The notes under the pieces were generated by a model, which was given only the letters and a program-made list of their open reading frames with translations, was not told where the DNA came from and did no database searches. A stretch of DNA of 43,184 nt from contig DBYV01000013.1 of NCBI GenBank assembly GCA_002310995.1, positions 24,973-68,156 of the forward strand, given 5' to 3'. Positions 42,223-43,184 of this stretch are shown here, piece after piece. A program made the position numbers and the translations under genes. This DNA is from a bacterium UBP6_UBA1177 (GTDB taxonomy: Bacteria; UBP6; UBA1177). Each line of letters opens with the position of its first letter. Position 1 is the first letter of the stretch.

Positions 42223-43184
42223 TTATTTCCCGATTTCCTCTAATCTCGCCTTGAGATGAGCCAGATTTTCGGAAAGTTCGGTGTGTTTTGATTTTTCTTT
42301 TTCGACTACTTCGGGCTGTGCTTTTTCAAGGAAATTCGGGTTGTTGAGTTTTCTGTCGCAGAGGTCGAAATCTTTCTGGAGTTTCGCAATTTCCTTTTCA
42401 AGACGCTTGATTTCATCGGAGAAATCGATGAATCCTGCAAGCGGGATGTAGAGCGTTCCGCCTTTTACGAGAGAACTTGCGGTCTCTTTGTCGGGTGTAA
42501 AAGTGTCAACAAATTCAACATCTTTTACTCTTGCGAGCTTGATTATGTATTCAAGTTTTTCGCTGAGCGCGTTCTTGAGACCATCTTCAAGCGCGAGTTT
42601 GAGCGGAAGTTCCGCCGAGGGTTTGATGTTGTTTTCGGCGCGGATCGTTCTGATGACGGTGATGATCTCGATGATCTCTTCCATCGTCTGCGCGTCTTTC
42701 TCGAAAACGGGGCAGTCGCCGGCTTCTGGGAAGCGGCTTATCATTATCGATTCCTCGCGTCCGTCGAAGGTGAACGGCAGGCTCTGCCACAACTCTTCGG
42801 TGACATGCGGCATGAAGGGGTGAAGCAGTTTGAAGCTTGCGTCAAGGACTTTGAGAAGGACCTTTTTGCCGACAGTTTTCGCCTTTTCGTCAGTGCCGAA
42901 GAATGTAGGTTTGATGAGCTCGATATACCAGTCGCAGAACTCGTGCCAGAAGAAGTGGTAGATCGCTCCCGCCGCGTCGTTGAGTCTCATTTCGTCGAGG
43001 TTTTTGCGGACTTCCTTCGTGACATCCTCGAGTTTCGAGAGGATCCACTTGTCTGCAAACGAGAAATCGTCGTTTTTGTATTCGATCGGGTTGAAATCGA
43101 GTTTCTCGCCGTCAGCGAACTGCGTGAGGAAGAATCTCGTCGCGCTGTATATCTTGTTGATGAAAGCCCAGTAGCCTTCGAACC
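42223..43184 (-). CDS. valS: Valyl-tRNA synthetase, C-terminal part (5' end outside window)
   Basis: 320 codons remain open to the window edge. The upstream part reads EGYWAFINKIYSATRFF, then the anticodon-binding domain (HPFMPHVTEELWQSLPF) and the C-terminal coiled-coil arm (KRLEKEIAKLQKDFDLC), ending RLEEIGK. It charges tRNA-Val and must be functional unless another copy exists. The 724 bp 42223-42946 is duplicated at 31897-32620 with about 5% divergence. The gene may therefore be a chimera of a resident 5' part and an island-borne 3' part. No terminator is seen in the 32 nt before the SIR2-STAND stop codon. Confidence 0.95.
   Translation of the reverse strand, partial: FEGYWAFINKIYSATRFFLTQFADGEKLDFNPIEYKNDDFSFADKWILSKLEDVTKEVRKNLDEMRLNDAAGAIYHFFWHEFCDWYIELIKPTFFGTDEKAKTVGKKVLLKVLDASFKLLHPFMPHVTEELWQSLPFTFDGREESIMISRFPEAGDCPVFEKDAQTMEEIIEIITVIRTIRAENNIKPSAELPLKLALEDGLKNALSEKLEYIIKLARVKDVEFVDTFTPDKETASSLVKGGTLYIPLAGFIDFSDEIKRLEKEIAKLQKDFDLCDRKLNNPNFLEKAQPEVVEKEKSKHTELSENLAHLKARLEEIGK

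Overview
The window looks like chromosomal DNA of a Gram-negative, probably anaerobic or microaerophilic bacterium. The Gram-negative evidence is a TonB-dependent outer-membrane receptor, several lipobox lipoproteins and SurA/PpiC-type periplasmic foldases. The low-oxygen evidence is a reverse-order rubrerythrin, a 2x[4Fe-4S] ferredoxin and a metallo-beta-lactamase/rubredoxin fusion. Lipoproteins with Asp-rich linkers, thrombospondin type 3 repeats, EGF-like repeats and beta-propeller-like regions suggest a deltaproteobacterial or Myxococcota-like lineage. That placement is inference; no rRNA or other decisive marker is present.

Region 1 (1-13.8 kb) is mostly plus strand. A Sel1/Hcp-like cysteine-rich lipoprotein runs off the left edge on the minus strand. 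It is followed by an FHA-domain membrane protein, a small secreted protein, an iron-containing alcohol dehydrogenase, a large surface lipoprotein with EGF-like repeats and a GH13 amylase domain, pyrF, a TonB-dependent receptor, and a tightly overlapping purD-engB-(SurA-N-like)-parA run. Region 2 (13.8-20.4 kb) is minus strand: an HU-family protein with a clear terminator, two PpiC-type foldases in tandem, and a dnaG-rpoD operon.

Region 3 (20.5-31.8 kb) holds a TSP3-repeat lipoprotein with a long Thr-Ala-Asp tandem tail and an MscS/YbdG-like channel, DHH phosphoesterase and S10 peptidase run. It continues with a reverse rubrerythrin, an LRAT-fold protein, a ferredoxin, tex, the lactonase-like/rubredoxin fusion, and a CDF metal transporter.

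Region 4 (31.9-43.2 kb) is the accessory part. A 724-bp, gap-free copy of the 3' end of valS (31897-32620) is repeated at 42223-42946, where it belongs to a valS gene that runs off the right edge. Between the copies lies about 9.6 kb of clearly AT-richer DNA. It holds a two-gene lipoprotein/beta-propeller operon, one gene of which is split by an apparent 1-nt frameshift in an A5 run, and a 1078-aa SIR2-STAND NTPase that resembles Avs-type antiphage proteins. Hand alignment of the copies gave 36 differences in 724 positions (about 95% identity), mostly synonymous. The simplest reading is an island that entered at valS carrying a replacement 3' end from a related strain and left the original 3' end stranded on the far side. 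No integrase or transposase is visible.

Promoters across the window share one form: TTGAC(A/T) or TTGATT, a 16-17 bp spacer (mostly 16), a TAAAAT-like -10, and often a CG-containing discriminator a few bases further on.
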